Source: Straminergon stramineum (taxonomy: Eukaryota > Streptophyta > Bryopsida > Hypnales > Calliergonaceae). From it: a DNA stretch of 64,000 nt. The stretch covers positions 17,672,501 to 17,736,500 of the forward strand of contig OY987268.1 in NCBI GenBank assembly GCA_963920665.1. The letters are read 5' to 3'. Each line of letters begins with the position of its first letter. Positions within the stretch are counted from its first letter, which is position 1. Shown here piece after piece: positions 24,538 to 38,400 of this stretch. The notes beneath the pieces were generated by a model. The model saw only the letters and a program-made list of their open reading frames with translations, was not told where the DNA came from and searched no databases. Both the position numbers and the translations under genes were made by a program.

Positions 24538-25560
24538 CTAAGGCTTGGACACTTCATGTCCAACTTGGTGTCTACATGCCTTCTTGTACATCTCTACGTC
24601 TACTAGGAGTTGAAGTGGATGTTGGAGATGAAAAAGGAAAATTCGCGTGAAAAAACATGGTGGTGTTGCTATTTGCATCCACTTTGACGTTGAGATGGTG
24701 CCTGACATCATCATGTTCAAATGGTTGTCTAAAAAAACAATATTTGACACGTCAGCAGTGGGGACCCACTTTGACCATGGGTCATTTCCATTTCCATTAT
24801 TATATTTTTAAATAACAACGCTGCCCACTTGAAAAAAAGAATTGGGCAGCATTTTTTGGGCAAGATATGTTAAAAAGCGATGACATGGTAGTTGATGCGG
24901 CAGATGATGTGGTCCAAAGCTGACGTGGCAAACAATATGCTGACTTGGCAGGCAATGCCACGTCAGCAATTTCTTAGTTTAACCATTCTGATGGCCTTCT
25001 CTGGAATGCCATGAGCAACTTCAAGACGTCCCAGAAGACATCCACGTAGACGTTTAATGTTGTAAATGATGTCTCAGAGGACCTATTGGCGTTGAAGGTG
25101 ATCTTCCTATTAATATTCGGGTGTTTACATTGAGGGGCATGAGACAAGAGGATGCTGATGATTAGATTAGGATTATGCAATACGGACATTCCCTAAGACA
25201 TTCAATGGGGCATGGCAGTCTTCATTGTCTTGCACATGTGCACTTCAACATAAGGTATGTTTGTTTGAGATGACATGCATTAAATTCACAAGAATCTGGC
25301 TTATGCAGTGTCTAAAGCATGAAACTTTACTATGATGTTTAGGGTGTTCACCATAGAAGATGATTTCCAACTATAAATGTCCGTAGGGGAAGGTTTATGG
25401 GTGCTCTTAGTAGTTTGATACAAAAGTTATAAGAACAAGTGGCATGGAGGAGCATGATGATGTGGGAAACTACAAAGACGTGCATTGCGTAGAGGGTTCA
25501 CATGAGGCACCTTCAATGCAAATTGGCAATGTCATATGAATGTTTTGGGAGCACTAAAAC
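24538..25560. repeat. Left subterminal region of the CACTA element
   Basis: Frequent short words of the types TGTCTAA, GGACAC, AGACGT and GACAT occur in both orientations, as in the right subterminal region (38600-40190). Subterminal repeats of this kind bind TnpA in En/Spm elements; binding here is inference. No gene was seen. Confidence 0.5.
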
Positions 25561-25674
25561 ATGCACTAAAACATGCAGTAAGACATACATATCGTCTACA
25601 ATATTCTCATGATGTCCGCGCAGATGTCTATATGTCAGGCGACCCCATGCTATGTGTACTAGGGACAATGTCAA

Positions 25675-28600
25675 TCAAGCTTCATCGTCGGACACAATAT
25701 TGTTTCCAAGGATGTCTCTAATGTCTTCTTCGACATCCATGGGATGTCTAATAGGGTCTGATTCAATTGCCACTGGCTGTAAGCCAGGAAAGTCACCATC
25801 GTTTCGCAATTGCAGAATGTCTGGAGTGTCTTCACTAAAGTGGATTGCTCCATGTCTTCCTCTAACAGCAGTTCGGCACACTACTTTCCACCCTCGTCGA
25901 TGCCGGTCATCTGAGAAAAACACTTGTTGGCAATGAAGTGGAAAGGCAAATGAATCAGCATGGACCTGCCCGTCCATGTTATTGAAGTTTGCGACACTAA
26001 AGCCGTACCGGTCCCGTTCAATACTTGGAAAATGAGCATCTCGAGCCCCATGCACCCAATCGCAAAGCAGGATGGTAACACAATGATTTCGGTAATCTAA
26101 AACCAATATTTCCTCAATGTATCCTACATACTCCTGTGAAACTTCACGAGGCCTCCTGTTCAAAAGACCCCAACGACATTGCCGGCGAAAAGATGCGACA
26201 ACACATGAATCTTGTGTAACAAGACCACCTTCCGCACTACGGACGCGTAGATGCATACCATGACAATACATTTGACGATGTGATGTTGCATTTCGTTGAG
26301 GGGGTTGCGAGTACTGCAACACATCTTGTTGAACATGACGTCCAGAATGCTCTGCTTCTTTCATGGTAGATGTCAACCACTGTGTGAAAGGGGGGAAGTC
26401 ACCCAATTCTTGAGGATACTGGACAGTTCTCCGAGGATGTGAACGCCTTGATCGCCGACGAAACTCTTCGCGCTGCTCCCATCTTTGACTCCTTGCCTCA
26501 ATGTACTCCCTATTCATGGAATCAACCCTCTACATATTTTAAAAAGATCTCCAATATGAAGTGCAAAAAGTTGGCATATGTTTAGGGAGAAACACCCACA
26601 TTCAAACTAAGCTATTTTTCACGCCGTATCCAAGAGCATTGGTAATAAATTCCAATTACTAATATGCAAGACAATGATGAAAGGAATCTAGGATGCCCTA
26701 AAAGCATTCAGACATTAGACATTCCTCGACAATGCTAAGTATCTTGTCAAACACATGGATAGTATAGAGACAACATCACAATTGACACAAGAACATCATT
26801 ATTGACTTTGTTCAACTTACTTGCGCCAAGACTCCAAGCACGCGGCGTTGTCAATGACAAATGCATGTACCAACAAACGCAATTCATCTGACATGGGGCA
26901 CTTCTTTGGTGCCTTGCTCTATATGACCTCATCATTCATGATGGGGTCTTCTTCTGCGTCCCATACCCGGTGCTGCGTTCCTCGAAAATCTTTCATGTAC
27001 TCCGTGCAAAAGCCAAGAGTGTCTTCATTGTCATATCCTTCTGCTATGCTGCCTTCTGGTCGTGCATACATGCGGACATAATCTTTGAGTGTCTTCATGT
27101 ACCGTTCTATAGGATACATCCATCTGCAATGCACTGGTCCACATACAAATAATTGTTGCACAAGGTGTATTGGAAGATGTGTCATGATGTTCAAAAAAGT
27201 TGTTGGAAACTCCTTTTCCAACAAGCATATTGCCATGATCACATCATCCATGACGTCATCTTTGTCTGCCTCTCTGATTTCTTTTTCACATAGTCATTGG
27301 AAGACTCTACTAATTTTTATAATAGCTAGTCTCACATTCTCGTCCAAGATGTTTCGGACTGCCACCGGTAAAATCTGCATGCAACATAAATTACTTCATT
27401 AAAGACATGTGGCCTATTATGTGACCTACATCACCTAATTGAAGGCTTCCACTTCAACCATAGACATCTAACAGGAAAGTTTTCACTGAAATGGACAAGC
27501 TCTATGTCTATTCAACTAGTGCAGTCAGACACAGTCTATCCAGTTGAGTGTTGTAACAGACAACAACGCTTCTAGCACAGTGCCTACTACAACAATATCA
27601 TGGACAAAGCATGCTCATCATGAGCCCACTGGTGGATTTTGTAGACGTTTGCATTGGTGGATTGTGTAGACAGCATTCACTTATAACAACTACTATGGAA
27701 TTGTTTGGCTCACTTATTGCATAAGCACGTGGTAGTCATGTGTCTTCATGTACTGAAGTCTTCCATCTTGGAATCGTTTGTGAATGGACCCCACGTAGTT
27801 TGTTGGGGTGCGAATTTTGCATATAATGTCCATGAATTCCGTTCGCTCTTCTGGGGTCATGATGTAAGGCACATGGGGCATGTAAAAATCATCTTGTCGA
27901 CGACGTGGATCTTGTAGCCAAATTTCTTCGCGAATCCCCAACTCTTATGCATCAACTCGACTTCTAGGGCTGTCATTCATAGCAAGAAGCGTCTTCACTA
28001 TATTCTCGCACAAATTCTTCTCACAGTGCATGACGTCCAAAATGTGTCGTTCCAGAAGATGCTGTAGAAGTGGACATCTTCATTGTTAGACACAGAGTAC
28101 AACTGTGCACACCTACGGCGTCTACAACATCGAAATTTACATCACAAGTGCGTCAGTGTACAACCTAAGTTATAGAAGCTATAAAATGCTCACCTAAAAG
28201 TAATCAAGTTCGTATAAAGCACAAAGCCTTTTGACCCCAGTAAAACGAACCGAGTCGTCTGGTCCATCTTCTTTCCCACCCAAATCCAGATATGATTGCC
28301 GCAATGCAGCATATCGGACAACGTCTGAACCAGTCATTCAAGCTGGTCTACCACGATGCTCTGTGCAACCATTGAATTGAAGATTTCGACGGTATGGATG
28401 ATTACGACGTAAATACCTGCGTATGCCACCATAAACAATCTTGGACCCTCTTACACTTCGATTTGCGTGGACATCACCTGTCCACGCCATTCTAGAATCT
28501 GTCTGAGGTCCACAATCTGGACATCCTCTATAACCCTTGCAACAAAGACCGGAGATGAGGTCGTACGCTGGAAAATCAGATATAGTCCACAACAACAACC

Positions 28601-29985
28601 CCCGCATGATGAACTGCCTTGAACCTGCAGGTTTAGAGAAATCTTGCGCTGCAACCCCTTGCCAAAGGGCATGTAGCTCCCGAAGTACTGGTCGCAAAAA
28701 CACATCCAAATTCTTCGAAGTTGGGGAATGTTTCCCTGAAATGAGAATGCTTAATGAAATAAAGAACTTCTTAGTTACAAACCATGGCTCAAAGTTATAA
28801 ATTAATATGAGCACGGGCCATGTAGACCAAGTGGTGTTGCTCAATTTGAAAGGGTTCACGCCATCTAATGCCAATGCCAGACGTAAATTCCTGTCTTCAG
28901 CACCAAAGTTGGCAAAGACAGGGTCTAAATTGACATGCTTCCAAGCAAGGCTATCCACCACTGAACGCATGACGCCATCTTCACTGACATGCTTTGTCCA
29001 ACCGGTCAACATCTAGGCCAACTCTGAAGATCGAAACATGCGTCTCAACCTTGGAATCAAGGGAAAATGCCGAATTACTCTCGCTGGTATGGAATTTGAG
29101 CCCTCCAACCATTGTGATTTTGTGCACTTAGGACAAGTGCTCAGCTCTGCATGCTCTGCCTCGTATAGCACACATCCACTTGGGCAAGCGTGGATGTTGT
29201 TGTACTCTAGGCCTAACTTCTTCATCATCTTCTTAGCCTCATAATGGCTACTTGGCATGTTATTGCCTTATGGTAGCAAGTCCAATGACAAATACTGCAA
29301 CAATTCATCCGCAAACTTGTTACTCACATGAAAGACTGCACACATATTCATGATGATGATGGTGGCTGAGAGAATACTACAAGTTGCATCCAAGTACACT
29401 GGGGTGGTGGCGTGCTCGTACAGACGCTCCATATTATCCACTCTATCATCTTCTTCATCTGCCTCTATGGACTCAAGGATGGGCTCAAACGCCATGGTAG
29501 CTGCATGCAATGTGTCGCCACGATCAAAAGCCTCTAAGACTTGCCGTTCAACATCATGCCCAACATCCATTGCATTGTCTTCGTCATGTGGTACAAAGCC
29601 AACATTGTGATCCTCGATTTCATTGTCTTGGATGTTGTCTGCAATGCCAATGTTGTTGCCTTCAATATCTGCGTCATTGTCAATGACATCGTCACCATAA
29701 GCTTGGTCTTCGACCCAAATGCCATTATGAGGATAACCATCTGGAGGGTCCCCTCCGACGATCGACTTCATAAGGAAGTCATCTCGACCCCTCTCACAAA
29801 GATGTTTTCTAATAGTGTCTATGGCACGGCGTGGCCCTCCATGACAAGTCCGGCAAGGGCAACGATAATTCTGCAAATCCATCTCCGTTGCCACCCTCAA
29901 CTCTGTTTGAAGGATGAGGTCTAACACGGGAATGTCGTGGAGAACTTGACCATCATGGTTGATTCTAATTCGGGCCCCTCATAGC
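25675..29985 (-). pseudogene. tnp2-type CACTA transposase, broken
   Basis: Pieces occur in the family order. An N-terminal CPCRTCHGGPRRAIDTIRKH block lies near 29870, then an acidic linker, then SSHYEAKKMMKKLGLEYNNI and CPSGCVLY (29258-29013). The Tnp2 core at 29012-28338 holds LALALDGVNPF (first catalytic-type Asp) and LLWTISDFPAYDLISG followed by a Cys pair. RHILDVMHCEKNLCEN near 28050 holds the second Asp. A DUF4218-like block (CGPVHCRWMYPIERYMKTLK) lies at 27251-26919, and a DUF4216-like C-terminal part at 26517-25675. In-frame stops occur after SLDLLP (TAA), SELA (TAG), SRVD-A (TAA), FQ and NDEVI (TAG). Several introns are implied between the blocks. The gene is not functional as read. 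Confidence 0.9.
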
Positions 29986-31890
29986 GGGGCTTCACGCACC
30001 ATGGTTGTATATGCTTCTTTAGCTTCACATAGTGCTAAGAGCCTTGGAAGAAAGTTGAAGAAGCCCTCCTATTGCAACAAGATGCAATGACACACATGCA
30101 ACACATTAAGACTTTGGTTTTGCACAAAACCATCACAAAACTGAACATTGGAAGTGGCAAACTGCCGTACACATAGCTTCCGGAAGCCTGCCATAGTTGA
30201 CTTCACAATGCTATCATGGACACTGTAAAAGACGTACTATGTCTAGAAACAAGGAAAAAACATCTTCATAGACATGAAGGACAAACGGGATGTGGTCTAC
30301 CAAAGCAATTTTCTATACTCTAGAAAGTCAAAGTAGACTTCTTTTTCGACACATAATCCTTGTTTTAAACATGCCAGCATGTGCATCCATGATACTACTA
30401 CTTCCCAAATGAAGACCCTAAACAAGCACATTCATTTCACTCATTATATTGTAAGCCAAATACAAAGACTACCTCCTCTGACATTGTACTAGATGTACAT
30501 CATATTTGAAATTGCACACATACATGTCATGAATTGTACAGTACGAAATACCAAATATCTGGGATAAATGCCATATCATATCACTTTAAAAACATAGTGT
30601 CCGAATGGACAAGTCTAACTCTATTAACCATCTTGAAATTGATATAGTTTGTCCAAATTGACAAGGAATTATCTGGAAAAAGTCAATTTTGACATTGAAA
30701 ACTATCATCAACGTCAGACTAGACATTACTCTATGTAATGATGACTTGCACCTATCAAACCTGGAGCTTCAATTCATGCTGACTATGTGGTTCTCTTCCC
30801 ATTCCTTGAGATATTGATTGCCAACTTTTGTTGCTATTGCTAGTCTAGGGAAGACAAGGATCTCTTCTTCACTAGAGGCAACTAAAAAGTCCCATGATGT
30901 GTGTCATTTAGCAAACCAATCAAGCATTATAGAATAGACGGAGTTTGCGGGACTATTTTCCATTTCTGTGCAGCACGAAAAACATAGCTGTTAACATATT
31001 TGTGGGTATAAGATATATAGATCCCCTAGCACTTCTAGATGTCCACTACTTTTATGTACTTAAGGTCATTCAATTCTAAAAGCACAAGCAAATTAACATA
31101 GACCCCCTTCTCTTGATGGAAATTGATGATGTTATGGAAGAAATAGGGGTGAGCTTAAGAGTCTTCATTCTAGTCAAGAATGAAAAAACAAAATAGAACC
31201 AACATCTTTAATTCCCCTAAGGAAAAAAAATAGCAATGACCAATGTCCACATTGCTAGGACACAATTTAGTAATGAGGGCCGCATCAACGGGAACATGTC
31301 TAAAATGACCCTAAACTGACCCAAGAGGTTGTAAGTAACATGTCTTAATTGACAGAGAGTGTCTAAATTGATCATGTTCATTTCAATAGAAAATATGGAA
31401 GCATCTCCGGCGCTATAAATGCTTTCAATTTCCTAATGCCCCTCTAGGAAAAAATTTGTAGGCCCTTAAAGCCCACTTAGAAAAGAAATGGAGACATCTT
31501 CTGCACCCAAATCCAAAAAAATATGCAAACATGTGTAGGCCTCATAACTTCAATAACCCCAAAAGGAGGAACATCCATCCCACTAAAGAAAACAAACATG
31601 AGCACATCTGTAGTATCCCAAATCCGTCTTAGGAAATAACAAAAGAAGATAAAAGGGTCCAAATTCATAGGTCCACATACACTAATTATGTCCACATTCA
31701 AAAACAAACGTCTAAAATGACAAAGAATGGACCAAAAATGTCCGAACTAACACATCTTAATTGATTGAAAGTGTCCAAATTGACAATGTTCATTTGAACT
31801 AAAAATATGGAAACATGCGTAACATCTGAAATGTCTCTACTGTTTTCAAGTAATCTCCTGAAAAAACTTTGCAAGCCTCCAAGCCTCCTA
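29986..31890. other. Central spacer between the divergent CACTA genes
   Basis: This should contain both promoters. Two related stretches (about 31310-31420 and 31740-31820) share ACATGTCTTAATTGA, GAGTGTC(T/C)AAATTGA and ATGTTCATTT and form a direct duplication about 425 bases apart. No coding region was recognised. Confidence 0.5.
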
Positions 31891-31894
31891 TTAA

Positions 31895-32170
31895 AAACTA
31901 AAATGTGCAAACATGTGTAGGCCTCCAAGCATCGTCATAAAATCAAAAAAAATATGCAAACATGTGTAGGCCTCCAAGCATCCTATTTGAAATTAAAATA
32001 TGCAAACATGTGTAGGCCTCCAAGCATCCTCATCAAATCCAAAAAAATGTGCAAACATGTGTAGGCCTCCAATCATCCTCATCAAATCCAAAAAAATGTG
32101 CAAATATGTGTAGGCCTCCAAGCATCCTCATAAAAAAAATATGGAAACATGGGTAGGCCTCCAAGATTTT
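31895..32170. repeat. ~47-bp tandem array upstream of the TnpA-like gene
   Basis: About six consecutive copies share the core GCAAACATGTGTAGGCCTCC followed by AAGCATCCTCAT. Spacing is 43-49 bases. The array ends about 290 bases before the predicted ATG of the accessory gene. Confidence 0.9.
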
Positions 32171-32461
32171 TAAATTATATTATACTACTGTTGTTGTCAT
32201 CTATTTTGACAAAAATGGTTTAAAAAGGCGTGCCACCTGGGGCTCTTAGATGTCTTAGAAGACATTGGAATGGACGTTATGATGTTGTATACAACATCGT
32301 GATGCCACAGATCTTCATTCTAGTGACAGTCAACAATTGTGACTACGGAACCCTAAAAAGGTGGACGCCTGCTTTTGCCTGTCGCGTGGAACCCTAAGGC
32401 ATCTTCTGCAGATTGTTCAGAACTTTAGCTTTGGAATTGAGAGCAATTTTTTGTGTGCAAC

Positions 32462-35400
32462 ATGACACTTCACTCAGGTGCACATAGTTGTCTTCCATTT
32501 CCAAGTGGAGAAGGAGCTTTAGGAGAAGGAGATCATGATCTTGACAGGGATAATGCAGGTCTCAACATTTTCAAGAACTTTTTGGAGGGGGTTGTGGCCG
32601 CATCACTCACCTCAACAATGGAGGCAGCTGAGGCGCCCACTGCATCCACCCAAAACCTCCATAGAAGTAGCCGCCTACACAATCCAAGTGAGTTGGTCAA
32701 TGAAATTGCAACACCCCTGCAACGAATTCCAAAGAAGAAGAAGGTAACAAACTCTCTTTACCACACACCTTCACTATTTGGACACTATGGCATTGGGGTT
32801 TTCGTGAGAGGGTGATTAAGCTTGCGTGATCGAAAGGAGAGAGTGTATAGGGTGTGTCAAGAGAGGTAGAGAGGGAGAGGGTGAGGGTTCAGGGTTTGGG
32901 TCCCCCATTAGTGCGCCTCCTCGTAGCGGTGCCACCTCGCAGCGTGCTCCCTCCCCCTCCCGCAACTTGCTCCCGCCCCTCCCGCAGCGTGCTCCCTCCC
33001 CCTCCCGCAGCCTGGTCCCTCCCTGAGCGGCGGCGGGGGCGAAATTTGAAGTTTTCATTAGTAATTATGATGTTCATCTCCTTTGGCGGCTTGGCGTTCA
33101 TCCATCCCCATCCATTAGCGTTTCACAATACTCATTTTAGATATCTTCAGCAACACCATAGTGTTTTCTCTTTTTTCGCAGTGTGCTTGCTTGTTGCTTC
33201 TGTGTTCTCGAATTTTGTCTAGCTTTGCAATTCGGAGGAGCCTTTGGAATTCAGAAGAGCCTTGGGTGATGAGCGAGGCAACGTAGTTTCCGGATTGTGG
33301 TGGAGTAATTGAGGTTGCTAGTTGCGTACCGTGGCTCGCGGCAAGGGTGTGAAGGTCGCTGGGAGGAGCACAAGGGTGTGAGTGTCGATGCACTCTGCTG
33401 GTGTTTAGGATCACGGTGGGAGGTGTGTAAGTTTTCATCAGTGCCCTTCTCTTCTTCTCGTCAGCGTCGTTGCCTTGTCTTCCACGAGTGTTGCGAACTG
33501 AAATCTAGTTTTACGGTGATTTGTGCGGACGCCTGGGTGATGGTGGAAATCCAGTTTTGATGTTGGTCACGACCGCAAAGTGTTGTCTTAGACGTTTGAA
33601 CGGATGTCTGAACGTTGTTTTGGACATTGGTCGGAGCGTTGATCCTACTGCCGTGTCGAGAACCTGCGAGCCTCTCTAGAGTTGGAGCTGAGATTGACGT
33701 TTTCATTTGTGAACTTTTTATCCTCTTCTTTTTGCCTTGTCTCCGTGAGTGTTTGAACTGAAATCCAGTTTTCTAGTGATTTTTGGGGACGCCTGGGTGA
33801 TGGTGGAAATCCAATTTTGATGTTGGTCACGACCGCAAAGTGTTGTCTTAGACGTTTGAACGGATGTCTGAACGTTGTTTTGGACATTGGTCGGAGCGTT
33901 GATCCTACTGCCGTGTCGAGAACCTGCGAGCCTCTCTAGAGTTGGAGTTGAGATTGACGTTTTCATTTGTGAACTTTTTATCCTCTTCTTTTTGCCTTGT
34001 CTCCGTGAGTGTTTGAACTGAAATCCATTTTTACAGTGATTTTTGGGGACGCCTGGGTGATGGTGGAAATCCAATTTTGATGTTGGTCACGACCGCAAAG
34101 TGTTGTCTTAGACGTTTGAACGGATGTCTGAACGCTGTTTTGGACATTGGTCGGAGCGTTGATCCTACTGCCGTGTCGAGAACCTGCGAGCCTCTCTAGA
34201 GTTGGAGTTGAGATTGACGTTTTCATTTGTGAACTTTTTATCCTCTTCTTTTTGCCTTGTCTCCGTGAGTGTTTGAACTGAAATCCAGTTTTCTAGTGAT
34301 TTTTGGGGACGCCTAGGTGATGGTGGAAATCCAGTTTTGATGTTGGTCACGACCGCAAAGTGTTGTCTTAGACGTTTGAACGAATGTCTGAACGTTGTTT
34401 TGGACATTGGTCGGAGCGGTGATCCTGCTGCCGTGTCAAGAACCTGCGAGCCTCTCTAGAGTTGGAGTTGAGATTGACGTTTTCATTTGTGAACTTTTTA
34501 TCCTCTTCTTTTTGCCTTGTCTCCGTGAATGTTTGAACTGAAATCCAGTTTTCTAGTGATTTTTGGGGACGCCTGGGTGATGGTGGAAATCCAATTTTGA
34601 TGTTGGTCACGACCGCAAAGTGTTGTCTTAGACGTTTGAACGGATGTCTGAACGCTGTTTTGGACATTGGTCGGAGCGTTGATCCTACTGCCGTGTCGAG
34701 AACCTGCGAGCCTCTCTAGAGTTGGAGTTGAGATTGACGTTTTCATTTGTGAACTTTTTATCCTCTTCTTTTTGCCTTGTCTCCGTGAGTGTTTGAACTG
34801 AAATCCAGTTTTCTAGTGATTTTTGGGGATGCCTAGGTGATGGTGGAAATCCAGTTTTGATGTTGGTCACGACCGCAAAGTGTTGTCTTAGACGTTTGAA
34901 CGAATGTCTGAACGTTGTTTTGGACATTGGTCGGAGCGGTGATCCTGCTGCCGTGTCAAGAACCTGCGAGCCTCTCTAGAGTTGGAGTTGAGATTGACGT
35001 TTTCATTTGTGAACTTTTTATCCTCTTCTTTTTGCCTTGTCTCCGTGAGTGTTTGAACTGAAATCCAGTTTTCTAGTGATTTTTGGGGACGCCTGGGTGA
35101 TGGTGGAAATCCAATTTTGATGTTGGTCACGACCGCAAAGTGTTGTCTTAGACGTTTGAACGGATGTCTGAACGTTGTTTTGGACATTGGTCGGAGCGTT
35201 GATCCTACTGCCGTGTCGAGAACCTGCGAGCCTCTCTAGAGTTGGAGTTGAGATTGACGTTTTCATTTGTGAACTTTTTATCCTCTTCTTTTTGCCTTGT
35301 CTCCGTGAATGTTTGAACTGAAATCCATTTTTACAGTGATTTTTGGGGACGCCTAGGTGATGGTGGAAATCCAGTTTTGATGTTGGTCACGACTGCAGAG

Positions 35401-38400
35401 TGTTGTCTTAGACGTCTAAACAGATGTCTGAACGCTGTTTTGGACATTGGTCGGAGTGCTGATCCTGCTACCCTGTCGACACCCTCTTGACCCTTTCTGT
35501 AGCTCAGATAGACTTTTTCATTTGTGAACTTGTTGTCCTCTTCTTGTTGCCTTGTCTTCCGCGAGTGTTTTGAACTAAAATCATGCTTTTGAATGATTTG
35601 TTGAGGACGCCAGGGTGATGCTTGAAATCCAGTCATATGGTGTTCACCTCAACAATTGTGAGACTTTTGCATGTTGAGTCTCAATTTCTACCTACAGCAA
35701 TAGCTATGTTGCTTGAGTCACATCCTTCTAGAAATCCCTGTACTCAGGCATCCTTTTCGATATCTTGAAGTATATGAAGGTCACGTGAGTGAACCCTAGA
35801 ACGATGTCTACATGTTGAGACTGATGTTGTACTAGACGTCTCAGTCATGTGAAGTGTTGCATATTTAGCTTCGGGTGCCATAGGTGATGTTTAGGAAGTG
35901 TCACAATGATCCTGTTTGGTGTTTTTCCTTGCATGTTTGTTCCAGGTAACAGGTGAAGATTTTGTGAAGTGGCCTTTATCAGAACCAAGAATGGCACCAA
36001 ATCATTCGAAATTGCCAATGAAGCGTGGACTAGAGTCACAACGTGGTCGTGGAATTTCATCAGATGCTAGGCCACGTCAAGTGGTCCAGAATCTTTCGTC
36101 CCCGGAGAAGCGCTCCAAGTATGGCAATGACAAGTGGCAAGTGACAAGCCGCCAACAAGAGAAGGGGAAGGGGAAGGCTGCTACGAGGAGTCCACCATTG
36201 AAGAAGCGCCGAGCGCGCATGGCACAAGAGGAGGTGGAGGAGTCTGACCCAGAAGATGAAGTGGAGTATGAGGGTTCCAGCGATGACTCGGATGATCCCT
36301 CAAAATCCAAGTTTGTGCTTTCATTTTGTCCCTTTGTTTCCAATTTTAGCTTTTCTTAGAGAATGCTTGCTTGTAGTAGCATGACACCGTGAGTCCATGT
36401 GAAGTCCATTCAACTGATTGAGGTGTTGTCAAGTGAGTCTTACGTCAACGTAATTTTGCTAATAGACATTGATTCCAGCATCGGCTTTGTCATGAGACGT
36501 TGATGTAGACATTGTTCTAGACATCGATGAAGGTGTCATATGTCTTTATGCAGCAGAGATGTTCTTGGTTTGACTTTGTGGTCTTCATGGCACAAGCAAA
36601 TGTCCGAGGAAGGGGATTCATCGTCGTCCTCAGACAATGATCTCGACACACTGATGTTGGAAAAGGAGCGAACTCCACCTCCAAATCCACCCTCGAATCA
36701 TGTGAAACGGATCATGAAGAAGGAGGACACTGCAAAGGGGGATAAACAAGTAGTGAAGGTGGATCGACGTGGCAATCCTTACGGAAAAGCCGCTGAATAT
36801 CTTGCAAATGACGTGAAGTCATTTGCAAAGGATCTCCACCCGGCATATGGGTGGGGCGACCAGCCAATGAAGGACAAGATGCGGTTCTTTGAACGCGTGG
36901 CAGCAGGTATTAATTGACATTGGAGTTGTTGTAATGGTTTGCGTTTTGGTGTTGGTGCAACAGACGTCCACATGTTGTCTCGGATGTTTCAGTGTTGAGG
37001 AAGATGTCAATTTATCATATGACTCAGTACTTTGGACTCTAAGTTCACTTGATTTTGTTGCCCCACCAGACTGGACTGTTAAAGGTGGTCTTGAGATCAA
37101 CCCAGGCTGGTATGCTCAGTTTGTGACGAAGACTTTGATCAATGTACGCCACAGCCTCATGAGGCTCATTGACCTTGATTTGCCTATGCCCGTGGGCTTG
37201 GACCCCTCGGTTTGGGAAATGCTCAGAGCAAAGCGTAGATCAGCAAAGGCTCAAGAGAAGTCAATGCAGATGCGTGCAGTTTCAAAGTCTAAGAACAACA
37301 AGGAAACCCAGATGAGGTCCATAGAGAAGCGTCTGATGGGGGAGTTGGTAACATGTGCTTCACTCTAAGTGTTGTTTCAATGTTTCTATGCTAAATTTGT
37401 TGTCCTTACCAACATTAGTTCATGTTGTTATGATGCATGTATAAGCATGGGTGTTGCCAAGTGGCCTCCTATTTATTTCCTCACCGATGTCTACATGTGC
37501 ATCTTATGTTTTCTTTACTGTTTCTTTAGACTAACAATGACTTTACTTACTTGTGATGTATAATTGGTAGACTCTAAAACTGGGACGCATACCCCAGGAT
37601 GATGAGCTTCAGCGTGCCAGCGAAGAAGGGTTTGCCCGGCGTGAAAAAGAGCTCCGCAACGCAAACATCCAATATGCATCCCCCCAAGACATCGAGGGAG
37701 TGCATGCAGCAACATCAGAGATTGGAGATCATCTTGCTAAGATGACTAACTTGATCCGTTTGCTTGTGCAATCCTTTGGCCCTAATAGTGTACAACATCA
37801 GATTCTTGCATCAACGCCCGCAGGCTTGGCACTCTTGCAGGGCAACGTCTGCACCAATATACCCCAAGTCTTTGACAGTCACAACACTGCTGCAGATGAC
37901 GTTGATGGAGATAGAACCAATGCTATGCAGGCTGGTGAAGTTGGTGCAGAGGTTGGCGTGGATGCAGATGAGGACGCAGAGCCTGAGGTTGACTACTTGA
38001 TGAACCATCCCCCGGACAACGCAGGAGACATTGATCCCGAACAGATTGAGGTTGATGTTGCTGTGGATACCACTCCCGGCCTTGATGGAGTTGCCCTTAA
38101 CCCCCCTGCAACGCTTGTTGATAACATGGTGAGCGCTCCCGTGGACGTCCCTGCGGATCCATATGCCATAGTGGCTCAGCCTACATCCGGCGAGGGAGAG
38201 GGTACTCCTATTGCCTTGGCAGGGCAATCCAACCCTCGAGAGGTATTTCTCATGTTGGACGGGACAAGAACATAGATGGGAGGTAGACATTGGTGTGTTG
38301 TTTTAGACATTGTATTGGACATTCTGTATCTCTCTCTTATTATAGTGTTTTATCATTTAGTGATAATAGTATGTACGGTGGTATTATGTGCAATCAGGTT

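Noticed and set aside
33461..35636. Series of 80-120 codon minus-strand open frames with the same peptide in different phases
   Set aside because: They are shadows of the 260-bp tandem repeat. The period is not a multiple of three, so the frame shifts each unit, and the array lies in an intron on the other strand.
31895..35645. CRISPR-like array
   Set aside because: Repeats are 47 or 260 bp tandem units without unique spacers, in a eukaryotic transposon.
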